From NCBI RefSeq assembly GCF_002075885.1, contig NZ_MDET01000006.1:62001-126000 (forward strand): a DNA stretch of 64,000 nucleotides. Direction: 5' to 3'. This document shows, in pieces, positions 1 to 8,014 of this stretch. How positions within the stretch are numbered: position 1 is the first letter of the stretch; each line of letters starts with the position of its first letter. This DNA comes from Manganibacter manganicus. Lineage in GTDB: Bacteria > Pseudomonadota > Alphaproteobacteria > Rhizobiales > Rhizobiaceae. The translations under genes and the position numbers were made by a program. A model generated the notes under the pieces. It ran no database searches. It saw nothing but the letters and a program-made list of their open reading frames with translations, and was not told the DNA's origin.

Positions 1-878
1 TCGCCATAAACCTTGGAAGGATGCTCCGCCGTCGAGCGCAGCCAGAACGGATAATCCTTGAAGGCGCCTTTCAGATTGTCGGCATAGAAGTCGGGCGAGG
101 TGTAGATGATCGGACGCTGGCCGTAATGCCGCTCCAGCCTGTCCATGAAGACCTGCATCTTTTCCAGCACGGTCGCGCGCGACGGATTGCGCTTGCAACT
201 GGACTGGTGGTTCCACTCCACATCGAGCACCGGCGGCAGAGCGCCGGGCACCTTCGGCACATTGCGGATGAACCAGTCGGCCTGCGAACTGGCCGTGCGG
301 CACCAGTAGAAGAAGTGATAGGCACCGCGCTTCAAGCCGGCCTGCGCGGCATCGCGCCAGTTTTCACGGAACATCGGATCGAGATGATCGCCGCCGTCGG
401 TGGCCTTGATGAAGACGAAATTGGCGCCCTGCCGGCGCAGCTTGTTCCAGTCGATATCGCCTTGCCAGCGCGAGACATCGACGCCGTGCACGGCCAGATG
501 CTTGGGAGAGCGCTTGCCGAAATTGATCGGATGGGCGTCACGGAAGCGCCGCTCATGGACGACGCCGCGCCGCGCCGGCGGCGCGGACGGCTTAGCCATG
601 GGGATGGCGGCCAGCATGTCGAGCGCCGGGCGGGCCGTATTGCCGCCGCCGCTGGGCTCGGAGCCGGCCAATGCCTCGATCTGCGGGGCCCCGACCGGAA
701 AACCGGCATCGGCGCTGACTGTCGATGCGACCTCACGCACCGGCACGTCGGGGCGCGGCCCGATGGCGCTGGTCGTTTCCATCGACGGACGCGGCACCAG
801 ATCTTCAAGCCCGGCGCTCGACGAGCAACCGGCGGCAAGGCAAGCCAGAACTGCAGCGAAAACGCCCGACGAACGCAT
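1..878 (-). CDS. GH25-family lysozyme lipoprotein, 3' end outside window
   Basis: A cell-wall muramidase of glycoside hydrolase family 25, which cleaves the MurNAc-GlcNAc bond of peptidoglycan. The ATG at 878 opens a lipoprotein-type signal (MRSSGVFAAVLACLAAGC, with the likely lipidated Cys at residue 18), then a low-complexity linker of about 80 residues. The catalytic barrel starts at the HGVDVSRWQGDIDW motif and contains the family DxE motif in VLDVEWNHQ. The reading frame is still open at the left edge of the window, so the C-terminus is missing. The lipidation and envelope location are inferred from the signal. No neighbour in the window explains its specific role. Confidence 0.88.
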   Translation of the reverse strand, partial: MRSSGVFAAVLACLAAGCSSSAGLEDLVPRPSMETTSAIGPRPDVPVREVASTVSADAGFPVGAPQIEALAGSEPSGGGNTARPALDMLAAIPMAKPSAPPARRGVVHERRFRDAHPINFGKRSPKHLAVHGVDVSRWQGDIDWNKLRRQGANFVFIKATDGGDHLDPMFRENWRDAAQAGLKRGAYHFFYWCRTASSQADWFIRNVPKVPGALPPVLDVEWNHQSSCKRNPSRATVLEKMQVFMDRLERHYGQRPIIYTSPDFYADNLKGAFKDYPFWLRSTAEHPSKVYG

Positions 879-1051
879 CCTGGAACCCGTACTCGATACA
901 AGCGGGCCGACGGCGGTTGCCGCCGGAACAACAACGCGCTTTATGAACGGGCAATTACCAAGAAAGATTGAATCGATTCGTAAATGTCAGGGTGAAAGCG
1001 GCACAAGCTCTTAACAGATGCGGATTTTCCCCGCATTGCGCTGAAACGAAA

Positions 1052-1081
1052 CGCGCCCCGAAAGCGGTGTTTCGAGGCGCG
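1052..1081 (-). terminator. Probable rho-independent terminator of the gene at 1117-1326
   Basis: The sequence CGCGCC-c-CGAAA, loop GCGGTG, TTTCG-a-GGCGCG forms an 11-bp stem with one mismatch. Read on the minus strand it is followed by TTTCGTTTC. It lies 35 bases beyond the stop of the small minus-strand gene. Confidence 0.55.
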
Positions 1082-1116
1082 CACAACCCGTTGCGGAGAA
1101 TTGGGGAAACTGCCAG

Positions 1117-1326
1117 TTACCGGCACAGCCAATTGGGGCAGCGGCTTTCGGCGATGACATGAGCGGGCGGAACGGCGGGTTCCTCGGCCTCGACGGCAAG
1201 CATCGGTTGCGCTGCGCGTTCGAGCATGAGGCGCAATTCGGTCGGCTCGACACGATCGCGTTCCATCACCAGTTGGACCATAGGGTCGCCCAGCAGCTCG
1301 TCCAGTTTGCTTGTCGTCTCACTCAT
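1117..1326 (-). CDS. Small conserved-looking protein of unknown function, 69 aa
   Basis: A small, acidic, probably helical protein beginning MSETTSKLDELLGDP and ending in a short Cys-containing tail (RCPNWLCR). I do not recognise a named family and no function is proposed. It is judged real because a strong GGAGG ribosome binding site lies 7 bases before the ATG at 1326 and a hairpin terminator follows the stop. The leucine- and glutamate-rich first 40 residues have no signal peptide or membrane segment, so it is probably cytoplasmic. Confidence 0.6.
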   Translation of the reverse strand: MSETTSKLDELLGDPMVQLVMERDRVEPTELRLMLERAAQPMLAVEAEEPAVPPAHVIAESRCPNWLCR

Positions 1327-1459
1327 ATCGCGCCTCCTTCGTCTTTCGTACCATGTGCTTTAGATAGGAACGCGATGATGGCCTGCCAATGATGGTTCGG
1401 CGGCTATCTTGTGGCGATTGTTGGAATTTTCGTCCAAACGGGCGGGAAAACCCGGCGTT

Positions 1460-1708
1460 TCAGTGCTTTCTGGCCTGCACCAGATAGGCCTCGATTATTT
1501 CCTCGCCGAGCCATTTGGCGGCTTCCATGCGGTGCAGACCCTCGACCAGCACATAGCGCTTGCCGTCATGGCGCACCTGGATCGGCGTCTTCATGCCGTT
1601 CTCGACAATGTCCTCGGCCAGATGCCGCACTGTCTCAGGATGCAGCGTCTTGCGCCGCGCCGCCGGCACATAAATGTCGTCGAGCCTGACCTCCACCACG
1701 CGCAGCAT
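1460..1708 (-). CDS. ParB-like nuclease-domain protein, 82 aa
   Basis: A single-domain protein resembling the N-terminal ParB/Srx-like fold. Visible signatures are the opening VEVRLDDIYVPAARR, the segment LAEDIVENGMKTPIQVR and the box VLVEGLHRMEAAKWLG, which matches the ParB 'G-x-HR-x-x-A' motif. The frame continues upstream across the aminotransferase gene, but the start is set at the ATG at 1708 because an AGAGGAG site precedes it and the upstream part has antisense-type composition. It lacks the DNA-binding and dimerisation domains of a partition ParB and has no ParA neighbour, so it is not a segregation protein. It is divergent from the aminotransferase operon with 141 bases between, so a regulatory role is possible but unproven. 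Confidence 0.75.
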   Translation of the reverse strand: MLRVVEVRLDDIYVPAARRKTLHPETVRHLAEDIVENGMKTPIQVRHDGKRYVLVEGLHRMEAAKWLGEEIIEAYLVQARKH

Positions 1709-1849
1709 GCCCACTCCTCTCTGATTGCCTCTGTCATAGATAAGGGCATCCGTGCGCACGGCCAAGTGCGGTTTCGCTGGACCGATGGTTTCCGGTTGAC
1801 GCCTTGCGCGCAGGCCGTTGAAATGCCGACCGATTGAACGGAACACCTC

Positions 1850-3232
1850 ATGCACGCCAAAGCCCCCTCGCCGATCGCCCGGACTGAACAGCCGGCCTCG
1901 CATCTGTTTTACGGGTCGCGCCAACGCCGGCCGCTGGTGGAGCGCGCCGAAGGCATCTATGTCTGGACGCAGGATGGGCGGCGCTTCATCGACGGTTCGA
2001 GCGGGCCGATGGTCGCCAATATCGGCCATGGCAACCGCAACGTCATTGCGGCGATGCAGCGGCAGATGGAAAAAGCCACCTTCGCCTACCGCCTGCATTT
2101 CGAGAACGAGCCGGCGGAAGAGCTGGCGCGGCTTCTGTCGCAAAAAATGCCGGGCGATCTCGACCGCGTGTTCTTCGTTTCCGGCGGCTCGGAAGCGGTG
2201 GAATCGGCCATCAAGCTGGCGCGGCAATGGGCGGTCGCCACCGGCCAGCCGAAACGCTGGAAGGTGATTTGCCGCATGCCCTCCTACCATGGCGGCACGA
2301 TGGGTGCGCTGGCCGTGACCGGCGATCTGGCGCTGACCGAAACCTTCGCGCCGCAGACCCTGGCGATGCCCGCCATTCCCGCGCCAACCGCCTATCGCGA
2401 CCGCGACAACCTCTCCATGGAGCAGCGCGGCATCCGTTATGCCGACATGCTGGAGGAAAAAATCCTGGCGGAGGGGCCGGAAAGCGTCGCTGCCTTCATC
2501 ATGGAGCCGATCGGCGGGGCGGCCACCGCCGCACTCGTGCCGCCGGACAGCTATTTTGCCCGCATTCGCGAAATCTGCGACCAATACGGCATTCTCTTGA
2601 TCCATGACGAAGTGATGAGCGGGGCCGCGCGCACCGGCAAATATCTCGGCGGCGACCACTGGGCCTGCCGGCCGGACATCATCACCATGTCGAAGGGCAT
2701 CGGCTCCGGCTATGCCCCGCTCGGCGCGATGATCGCGTCGCGCCGGGTGGTGGAGCCGGTGCTCGACATGGGCGGCTTCCAGCACGGCTATACCTATGCC
2801 GGCAATCCGCTGGCCTGTGCCGCAGGCCTTGCCGTGCTCGACGAAATGGAACTGCTGGGCTGCGAGGAAAACGCCGCCGCCATGGGCGATTTGCTGATCG
2901 CCGAATTGCAGGGCCTGACCGAGCGTTTCCCCTTCATTGCCGGCGTGCGCGGCAAGGGCCTGCTGATCGGCGCCGACATGGTGGCCGACCCGCAGGATTT
3001 TACGCCGTTGCCGAAGGACAAGCACGCCAACCAGCGCCTGCTCGATCTCGCCTATGAGCGCGGGCTGATCGTCTATTCGCGCCGCATCCGGGGCGACGGG
3101 CTCGGGCTCGACAATTTCATCCTCGCGCCGCCGCTCATCATCACCAAAGAGCAGGTCGGCGAGATGGTCGGCGTGCTGGGCGATTCGCTGGAAGCCTTGG
3201 CGAAAGAACTCGACCTGCCGGTACGAGGCTGA
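1850..3232 (+). CDS. Class III PLP-dependent aminotransferase
   Basis: A fold-type I, class III (omega-amino acid type) transaminase of 460 residues, normal for the family. SGGSEA (about 111-116) binds the PLP phosphate, IHDEVMSG contains the pyridine-nitrogen Asp253, and TMSKGIGSGYAPLG carries the Schiff-base Lys282. Such enzymes move the terminal amino group of diamines, beta- or omega-amino acids to pyruvate or 2-oxoglutarate; the substrate here is not known. It is the first gene of an operon with the BKACE gene (4-base gap), a GNAT and a deacetylase, which suggests amine or amino-acid catabolism. A divergent ParB-like gene lies upstream. Confidence 0.92.
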   Translation: MHAKAPSPIARTEQPASHLFYGSRQRRPLVERAEGIYVWTQDGRRFIDGSSGPMVANIGHGNRNVIAAMQRQMEKATFAYRLHFENEPAEELARLLSQKMPGDLDRVFFVSGGSEAVESAIKLARQWAVATGQPKRWKVICRMPSYHGGTMGALAVTGDLALTETFAPQTLAMPAIPAPTAYRDRDNLSMEQRGIRYADMLEEKILAEGPESVAAFIMEPIGGAATAALVPPDSYFARIREICDQYGILLIHDEVMSGAARTGKYLGGDHWACRPDIITMSKGIGSGYAPLGAMIASRRVVEPVLDMGGFQHGYTYAGNPLACAAGLAVLDEMELLGCEENAAAMGDLLIAELQGLTERFPFIAGVRGKGLLIGADMVADPQDFTPLPKDKHANQRLLDLAYERGLIVYSRRIRGDGLGLDNFILAPPLIITKEQVGEMVGVLGDSLEALAKELDLPVRG

Positions 3233-3236
3233 AGGC

Positions 3237-4172
3237 ATGGCATCCGCGCCCCGCAAGGTCATCATCACCTGTGCCGTTACCGGCTCGGTTCATACGCCGA
3301 CCATGTCACCGCATCTGCCGGTGACGCCGGACCAGATCGCAGCGGAGGCCATCGCAGCGGCCGAAGCCGGGGCCTCGATCCTGCACCTGCATGCCCGGGA
3401 CCCCAAGGACGGCCGACCGACCGCCGACCCCGCCGTGTTCATGCAATTTTTGCCGCGCATCAAGCAAGCGACCGATGCGGTGGTGAATATCACCACCGGC
3501 GGCTCCTCGCTGATGACACTGGAGGAGCGCCTGGCCGCGCCGCTGCAAGCGCAGCCGGAAATGTGCTCGCTCAATATGGGATCCATGAATTTCGGCCTGT
3601 TCCCGATGCTGGACCGCCCGCGCGAATGGCGGCACGAATGGGAACCGAAGCTGTTGGAGGCGACCCGCCACACCATCTTCAAGAACACCTTTGCCGACAT
3701 GGAAACGATTCTCGAAAAGCTCGGCAAGAGTTGCGGCACCCGCTTCGAATTCGAATGTTACGATGTCGGCCATCTCTATTCGCTGGCGCATTTCCGCGAC
3801 CGCGGGCTGGTGTCGGGGCCACTGTTCATCCAGTTCGTGCTGGGCATATTGGGCGGCATCGGCGCCGATCCGGAAAACCTCGTCCACATGAAGCGGATTG
3901 CCGACAAGCTGTTCGGCGACGATTACCGCTTCTCGGTTCTGGCCGCCGGCCGCCATCAGATGCCGCTGGTCTCGATTGCCGCAAGCATGGGCGGCAATGT
4001 GCGCGTCGGGCTGGAGGACAGCCTCTATGACGGGCGGGCATTGGCCAAATCCAACGCCGATCAGGTGCGCCGCATCAGGAGCATTGTGGAAAACCTGTCG
4101 CTGGACGTCGCCACGCCCGCCGAGGCACGCGCCATGCTGGCCCTGAAAGGCGGCGACCGGGTGGCGTTTTGA
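3237..4172 (+). CDS. Beta-keto acid cleavage enzyme (BKACE, DUF849)
   Basis: A member of the BKACE family, Zn-dependent TIM-barrel enzymes that condense a beta-keto acid with acetyl-CoA to give acetoacetate and a CoA ester; the founding member, Kce, cleaves 3-keto-5-aminohexanoate in lysine fermentation. The zinc motif HLHARDP is at residues 50-56, and the conserved MGGNVRVGLED segment near residues 248-258 is present. Length (311) is usual. The second gene of the operon, it starts 4 bases after the aminotransferase stop. Together they suggest that a transaminated amine is oxidised to a beta-keto acid and cleaved here. The exact substrate cannot be read from sequence. Confidence 0.92.
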   Translation: MASAPRKVIITCAVTGSVHTPTMSPHLPVTPDQIAAEAIAAAEAGASILHLHARDPKDGRPTADPAVFMQFLPRIKQATDAVVNITTGGSSLMTLEERLAAPLQAQPEMCSLNMGSMNFGLFPMLDRPREWRHEWEPKLLEATRHTIFKNTFADMETILEKLGKSCGTRFEFECYDVGHLYSLAHFRDRGLVSGPLFIQFVLGILGGIGADPENLVHMKRIADKLFGDDYRFSVLAAGRHQMPLVSIAASMGGNVRVGLEDSLYDGRALAKSNADQVRRIRSIVENLSLDVATPAEARAMLALKGGDRVAF

Positions 4173-4678
4173 GGGATCCAAAACTCGCCATTCGCCCGGC
4201 GCGCGCCGAAGACGCCGACAATATCCTTGCAGGCCTGCGCGGCATCGCCGAAACCATCGGCAAACCGCACAAGGTCAAGGCGACGGCGGACGACATTCGC
4301 CGCTGCGGCTTTGGCGACAGGCCGGCTTTTTCGGTGCTGATTGCAGAAACCGATTCAACATTCGCCGGCATGTGCCTGTATTTCCCGATTTTTTCGAGTT
4401 GGCTGGCGCAGCCCGGCGTTTATGTGCAAGACCTTTTCGTCGATGAAAAATTCCGCGGCCTGAATATCGGGGAGAAGCTGCTGCGTCATCTGGCACGCAA
4501 CGTCGCCGCGCAAGGCGGCGCCTATCTGGAACTGGTCGTCGATAGCGAGAATTTTCGCGCGCAACGCTTCTACGAGCGCATCGGCCTGCCGCATCGCGAT
4601 GACGACCATGTGCACCGGATCACGGGCGAAGCCTTTTTGGATTTCGCCAATAACGACAAGCCCGAGGGAGAACAATGA
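4169..4678 (+). CDS. GNAT-family N-acetyltransferase, SSAT-like
   Basis: A 169-residue acetyl-CoA-dependent GNAT. The acetyl-CoA loop is visible as VDEKFRGLNIGEKLL (about 92-106) and the C-terminal NFRAQRFYERIGL is the usual GNAT beta-strand/helix end. The layout YFPIFSSW...G.YVQDLFV resembles spermidine/spermine and thialysine N-acetyltransferases, but this is by eye only. The start is a TTG overlapping the BKACE stop by 4 bases (TTTTGA), implying translational coupling. The stop overlaps the next start (ACAATGA). Being cotranscribed with an acetylpolyamine deacetylase-like gene suggests that an amine substrate is acetylated and deacetylated during the pathway. Confidence 0.85.
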   Translation: MRDPKLAIRPARAEDADNILAGLRGIAETIGKPHKVKATADDIRRCGFGDRPAFSVLIAETDSTFAGMCLYFPIFSSWLAQPGVYVQDLFVDEKFRGLNIGEKLLRHLARNVAAQGGAYLELVVDSENFRAQRFYERIGLPHRDDDHVHRITGEAFLDFANNDKPEGEQ

Positions 4679-5706
4679 AAGCCTTTTATGCCGACGAACA
4701 GAAACGTCACAATCCGAAGATGTTTTTGTCCAGCGGCGCGCAGAAGCCCAACCCGGAACAACCGGAACGCGTCGAACGCCTGAAAGCCGGCGCCAAGGCA
4801 GCCGGCGTCACCATCGAGCGTCCGCGCAACCACGGCCTCGGACCGGTTTCCGCCGTGCATACGCCCGAATATCTCGATTTCCTCGAACATATTTTTATTC
4901 GCTGGCAGCGGATCGAGGGCGCATCCGAGGAGGTCATCCCCAATATCCACGCACTCGCGCGCGGCGGCTCATATCCGGCTTCCGCCGTCGGCCAGGCCGG
5001 CTATCACATGGCCGACACCGCCTGCCCGATCTCGGCCGAGACATGGGAAAGCGCGCTGTGGAGCGCATGGAGCGCCGTGGAGGCGGCGGAGACGGTGATG
5101 GCGGGTGCGCCCGCCGCCTATGCGCTGTGCCGCCCGCCCGGCCATCACGCCTTCACTGACGCCGCCGGCGGCTTCTGCTTCATCAACAATTCGGCGGTGG
5201 CCGCGCAATCCTTGCGCAAATCCGCGGCGCGGGTCGCGATCCTCGACGTGGACCTGCACCACGGCAACGGCACGCAGGGCATCTTCTATGCCCGTCCGGA
5301 TGTGCTGACCGTCTCGCTGCATGCCGATCCGGTGCGCTTTTATCCGTTCTTCTGGGGACATGCCGACGAGCGTGGTGAAGGCCCCGGCCTCGGCTACAAT
5401 CTCAACCTGCCCTTGCCCCGCAAATCCGGCGACGAGGCGTTTCTCGCTGCGCTCGAACCGGCCTTGCGCCGCATCCGCGCCTTCGCGCCCGACGCGCTGG
5501 TCGTGGCGCTGGGGCTGGATGCCTTCGAGGGCGACCCATTCGGCGGGCTTTCGGTAACGACGCCCGGATTTTCCCGCATGGCCGAGGTAATTGCCGGGCT
5601 GGGCCTGCCAACGGTAATCGTGCAGGAAGGCGGCTATCTGTGCGATGCGCTGGGCGACAACCTCACCGCCTTCCTCACCGGCTTCGGCAGCGCGATGAAA
5701 ACCTGA
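4675..5706 (+). CDS. Histone deacetylase-fold acetylpolyamine amidohydrolase
   Basis: A 343-residue arginase/deacetylase-fold hydrolase close in layout to bacterial acetylpolyamine amidohydrolase. All catalytic residues are seen: His157-His158 in RPPGHHAF, Zn ligands Asp193 and His195 in DVDLHHGNG, Asp282 in ALGLDAFEGDP, and Tyr321 in QEGGYL. The numbering is offset by 2 from that of the Mycoplana enzyme as I recall it. It should release acetate from an N-acetylated amine. Last gene of the operon, overlapping the GNAT by 4 bases. The substrate (acetylputrescine, acetylcadaverine or another N-acetyl amine) is unresolved. Confidence 0.9.
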   Translation: MKAFYADEQKRHNPKMFLSSGAQKPNPEQPERVERLKAGAKAAGVTIERPRNHGLGPVSAVHTPEYLDFLEHIFIRWQRIEGASEEVIPNIHALARGGSYPASAVGQAGYHMADTACPISAETWESALWSAWSAVEAAETVMAGAPAAYALCRPPGHHAFTDAAGGFCFINNSAVAAQSLRKSAARVAILDVDLHHGNGTQGIFYARPDVLTVSLHADPVRFYPFFWGHADERGEGPGLGYNLNLPLPRKSGDEAFLAALEPALRRIRAFAPDALVVALGLDAFEGDPFGGLSVTTPGFSRMAEVIAGLGLPTVIVQEGGYLCDALGDNLTAFLTGFGSAMKT

Positions 5707-5721
5707 GCGCGCGCCGCTACC

Positions 5722-6789
5722 TTACGGACAGGGATTGCCGACCCGCTGGTGCACGGCATCCACCGCCGTCTGCATCTCCTCGGTCCAGGTCACGTCGGCC
5801 GCCGAAAGCGCCACTTCCAGTTGCGCGATGCTGGTCGCGCCGATGATGCTGGACGCAACGAACGGCCGGTTCAGCACAAAAGCACCAGCAAACAGGGCCG
5901 GCTCCATGCCGAAGCTGCGCGCCAGTTCGTTGTATTCGAGCAGCACCTCGGCGGCATTGGGCGTCTCATAGCGCGCGCCTCGGTTGAACAGTTGCGTGCG
6001 CGATCCCTCCGGCCGCGCGCCGTGGTCATACTTGCCGGTCAGATAGCCTTGTGCCAGAGGCGAATAGGCAAGCAGCGCGACGTCCTCCCGCTCGCAGGCT
6101 TCGGCCAGATTCACCTCGAAGGTGCGATTGACGAGATTGTAGGCGTTCTGGATCGACACGGGGCGCGGGCCGATGCCCTTCCCGGCCTCGGCAGTAAAGC
6201 GCATCAGGCCCCAGGTGCTTTCATTGGAAAGCCCGTAATGCCGGATCTTTCCGGCCTTCACCAATTCGTCGAACACCGAAAGCGTTTCGGCAATCGGCGT
6301 TTCGCCCGCCGGCGCGGCCACGGCATCGGCACGCGGCGGCACCGCGCCGATCCGGTTGGGATTGGCGCCCCATGGCGTGTCGCGCTCCGGCCAATGAATC
6401 TGGTAAAGATCGATATAGTCGGTCCTCAGCCGCTTGAGCGACTTCTCGACGGCATCAAAAATATCCGCGCGCACCAGCTTTGACGGACGTCCGCCGCGAA
6501 ACCATTCATTCGCCGTGCGCCCGACCACCTTGGAAGCCAGCACCACCTTGTCGCGATTGCCGCGCGCCTGCATCCAGCTTCCGATGATCTCCTCGGTGCG
6601 CCCCTGCGTCTCGGCCTTGGGCGGGATCGGATAAAGTTCGGCCGCGTCGATGGCGTTGACGCCGCGCGCGAAAGCCAGGTCCATCTGCGCATGGCCCTCG
6701 GTCTCGCTGTTCTGCTGGCCCCAGGTCATGGAACCGAGACAGATGCGCGAGACAAGAAGATCGCTCCGGCCAAGGCGGCGTTTGTGCAT
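5722..6789 (-). CDS. tas: NADP(H)-dependent aldo/keto reductase, Tas-like
   Basis: A (beta/alpha)8 aldo/keto reductase of 355 residues, strongly like E. coli Tas: the segment GSMTWGQQNSE...AIDAAELYPIPP is characteristic. The conserved Asp/Tyr/Lys/His catalytic set is consistent with DAAELYP, VVLASKVVG and IDLYQIHWP. The frame is open 105 bases further upstream, but the ATG at 6789 is chosen because GGAGC lies 7 bases before it and the protein then begins MHKRRLGRSDLLVSRICLG, as in the family. It reduces aldehydes or ketones in the cytosol with unknown physiological substrate. It is convergent with the amine operon, with 15 bases between stops. Confidence 0.92.
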   Translation of the reverse strand: MHKRRLGRSDLLVSRICLGSMTWGQQNSETEGHAQMDLAFARGVNAIDAAELYPIPPKAETQGRTEEIIGSWMQARGNRDKVVLASKVVGRTANEWFRGGRPSKLVRADIFDAVEKSLKRLRTDYIDLYQIHWPERDTPWGANPNRIGAVPPRADAVAAPAGETPIAETLSVFDELVKAGKIRHYGLSNESTWGLMRFTAEAGKGIGPRPVSIQNAYNLVNRTFEVNLAEACEREDVALLAYSPLAQGYLTGKYDHGARPEGSRTQLFNRGARYETPNAAEVLLEYNELARSFGMEPALFAGAFVLNRPFVASSIIGATSIAQLEVALSAADVTWTEEMQTAVDAVHQRVGNPCP

Positions 6790-7033
6790 TGAAGTGCTCC
6801 GGGATTGTGGGCGCGCGCGGCGCGGGGAAGGAGGGCGAACATAGCCATAGGCCGCATGTGCGCCAACCCCTGACGCAACAAATGCGCTCAACAATCAAGC
6901 CAACAATCGGTTATGCCAAAAATCGGGCCAGCAAGCCGCGATCAACGCCTTGAAGCAGCCGAAACCTTGGCGAATCCCGCATCGATCGGCTGGATTGGCG
7001 CATATGGCCCAACAATCGAAACAACAATGCGAT

Positions 7034-7474
7034 TCAGCGCCTCGCGGCGGACAAGGCCTTGCGGCGCGCCTCGTCGATCAGCATGTTGGCGATCTGCATG
7101 CGCACCGCCGCGCGCTGGCGCAGATGCGGCGAAACCCGGTCAGGATGATTGGCAAAGGCGAAATCGCGCCGCAGGCGCTTGAGATCGGCATTGGGCCGGT
7201 CAAGACCGAGTTCGGCGGCGATCGTATGGGGATCGACGGACGGCAAGGCCTCGTGGTCATTGCCGGGACCGGACAGGTCGGCATCCGCCAAAATGGCTGC
7301 AAAATCAGTGGCAAGGCCGGCTCCGGACTCGCGATAGTGCTCGGCCAGCACCTCGCCCGACACCTTAATTCGCCCCGAATGAAGCTCGTCCACCACGGCC
7401 AGATAATCGAAGGGAATAGACGGCTTCGCCGCGCCCTCCTCTCCTTTGGAGGCGACGAACAGGTCGTCCAGCAA
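7034..7474 (-). CDS. J-domain-containing protein, start uncertain
   Basis: The C-terminal half carries a J-domain-like segment with an intact HPD tripeptide (RLRRDFAFANHPDRVSPHL), the motif by which DnaJ proteins stimulate Hsp70. The N-terminal half is acidic and unassigned. The best in-frame start is a TTG at 7474, giving 146 residues, but no strong ribosome binding site is seen. A neighbouring frame beginning MPVDQAKKQAG at about 7546 looks like a natural N-terminus, so either an upstream non-ATG start or a one-base frameshift near 7480 is possible. There is no dnaK next to it. Function beyond a possible co-chaperone role is unknown. Confidence 0.6.
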   Translation of the reverse strand: MLDDLFVASKGEEGAAKPSIPFDYLAVVDELHSGRIKVSGEVLAEHYRESGAGLATDFAAILADADLSGPGNDHEALPSVDPHTIAAELGLDRPNADLKRLRRDFAFANHPDRVSPHLRQRAAVRMQIANMLIDEARRKALSAARR

Positions 7475-7734
7475 AGACGCAAAATCCTGCTTCGGTCCGG
7501 TAGCGATCCTGGCCTCCTGCCTGCTTCTTCGCCTGATCCACAGGCATTTCGGCGGACCATAAAAGCGGCGCGTTAAAAATGAATGCCCGCAGCGAATCCA
7601 GTTTTAGAAACTGGCGCGGCGCAGGTGCGGCGAAAAGAACCGGTGGCCATCGCCAACCGCGACGATGTTGCACCGCACAATCGTCGCAAATCACCTATAT
7701 GCAGCATGAGGGAGGACAAACACGGGGCCTGATC

Positions 7735-7899
7735 ATGGGGTTCTTTACTGAAATGTTCTCTCGTCCACGTCCGCAGGAGTCTGTGCGCACCGGCGTGGTG
7801 CTTGTCCTGCAATATGCGATGAGCCATGGCGAGCGCCGCGAAATCACCGTCAAACCGGCGGATTTCCCGCGCATCGCCCGCGCGCAAGCCTTGCGCTGA
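7735..7899 (+). CDS. Possible small protein, 54 aa
   Basis: An open frame starting MGFFTEMFSRPRPQESVRTG and ending QALR. It is basic, with no signal or membrane segment, and I do not recognise a family. An in-frame ATG also exists at 7699; a GGAGG at 7711-7715 is 19 bases before 7735 and downstream of the other ATG, so the start is unclear. It lies between two oppositely oriented genes where no other gene is apparent. It is called only because its composition differs from the noise frames nearby. Confidence 0.35.
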   Translation: MGFFTEMFSRPRPQESVRTGVVLVLQYAMSHGERREITVKPADFPRIARAQALR

Positions 7900-8014
7900 T
7901 CCGGCGAACCGATGGGCTTCCCGGCAAAGCCGGAGGCCGATTTGCAGCCGCTTTCCGCACGCCACCGCGCCGCCTTATTCCATGCTAGACTCTTCGCATC
8001 GAACGGAGATTTTG

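Noticed and set aside
1460-1708. A partition or toxin-antitoxin locus with the ParB-like gene.
   Set aside because: No ParA, HTH domain or toxin gene is adjacent.
1709-3268. The ParB-like frame remains open for another 520 codons antisense to the aminotransferase.
   Set aside because: The extension has His/Arg-rich antisense composition, overlaps a clear aminotransferase, and a good ribosome binding site fixes the start at 1708.
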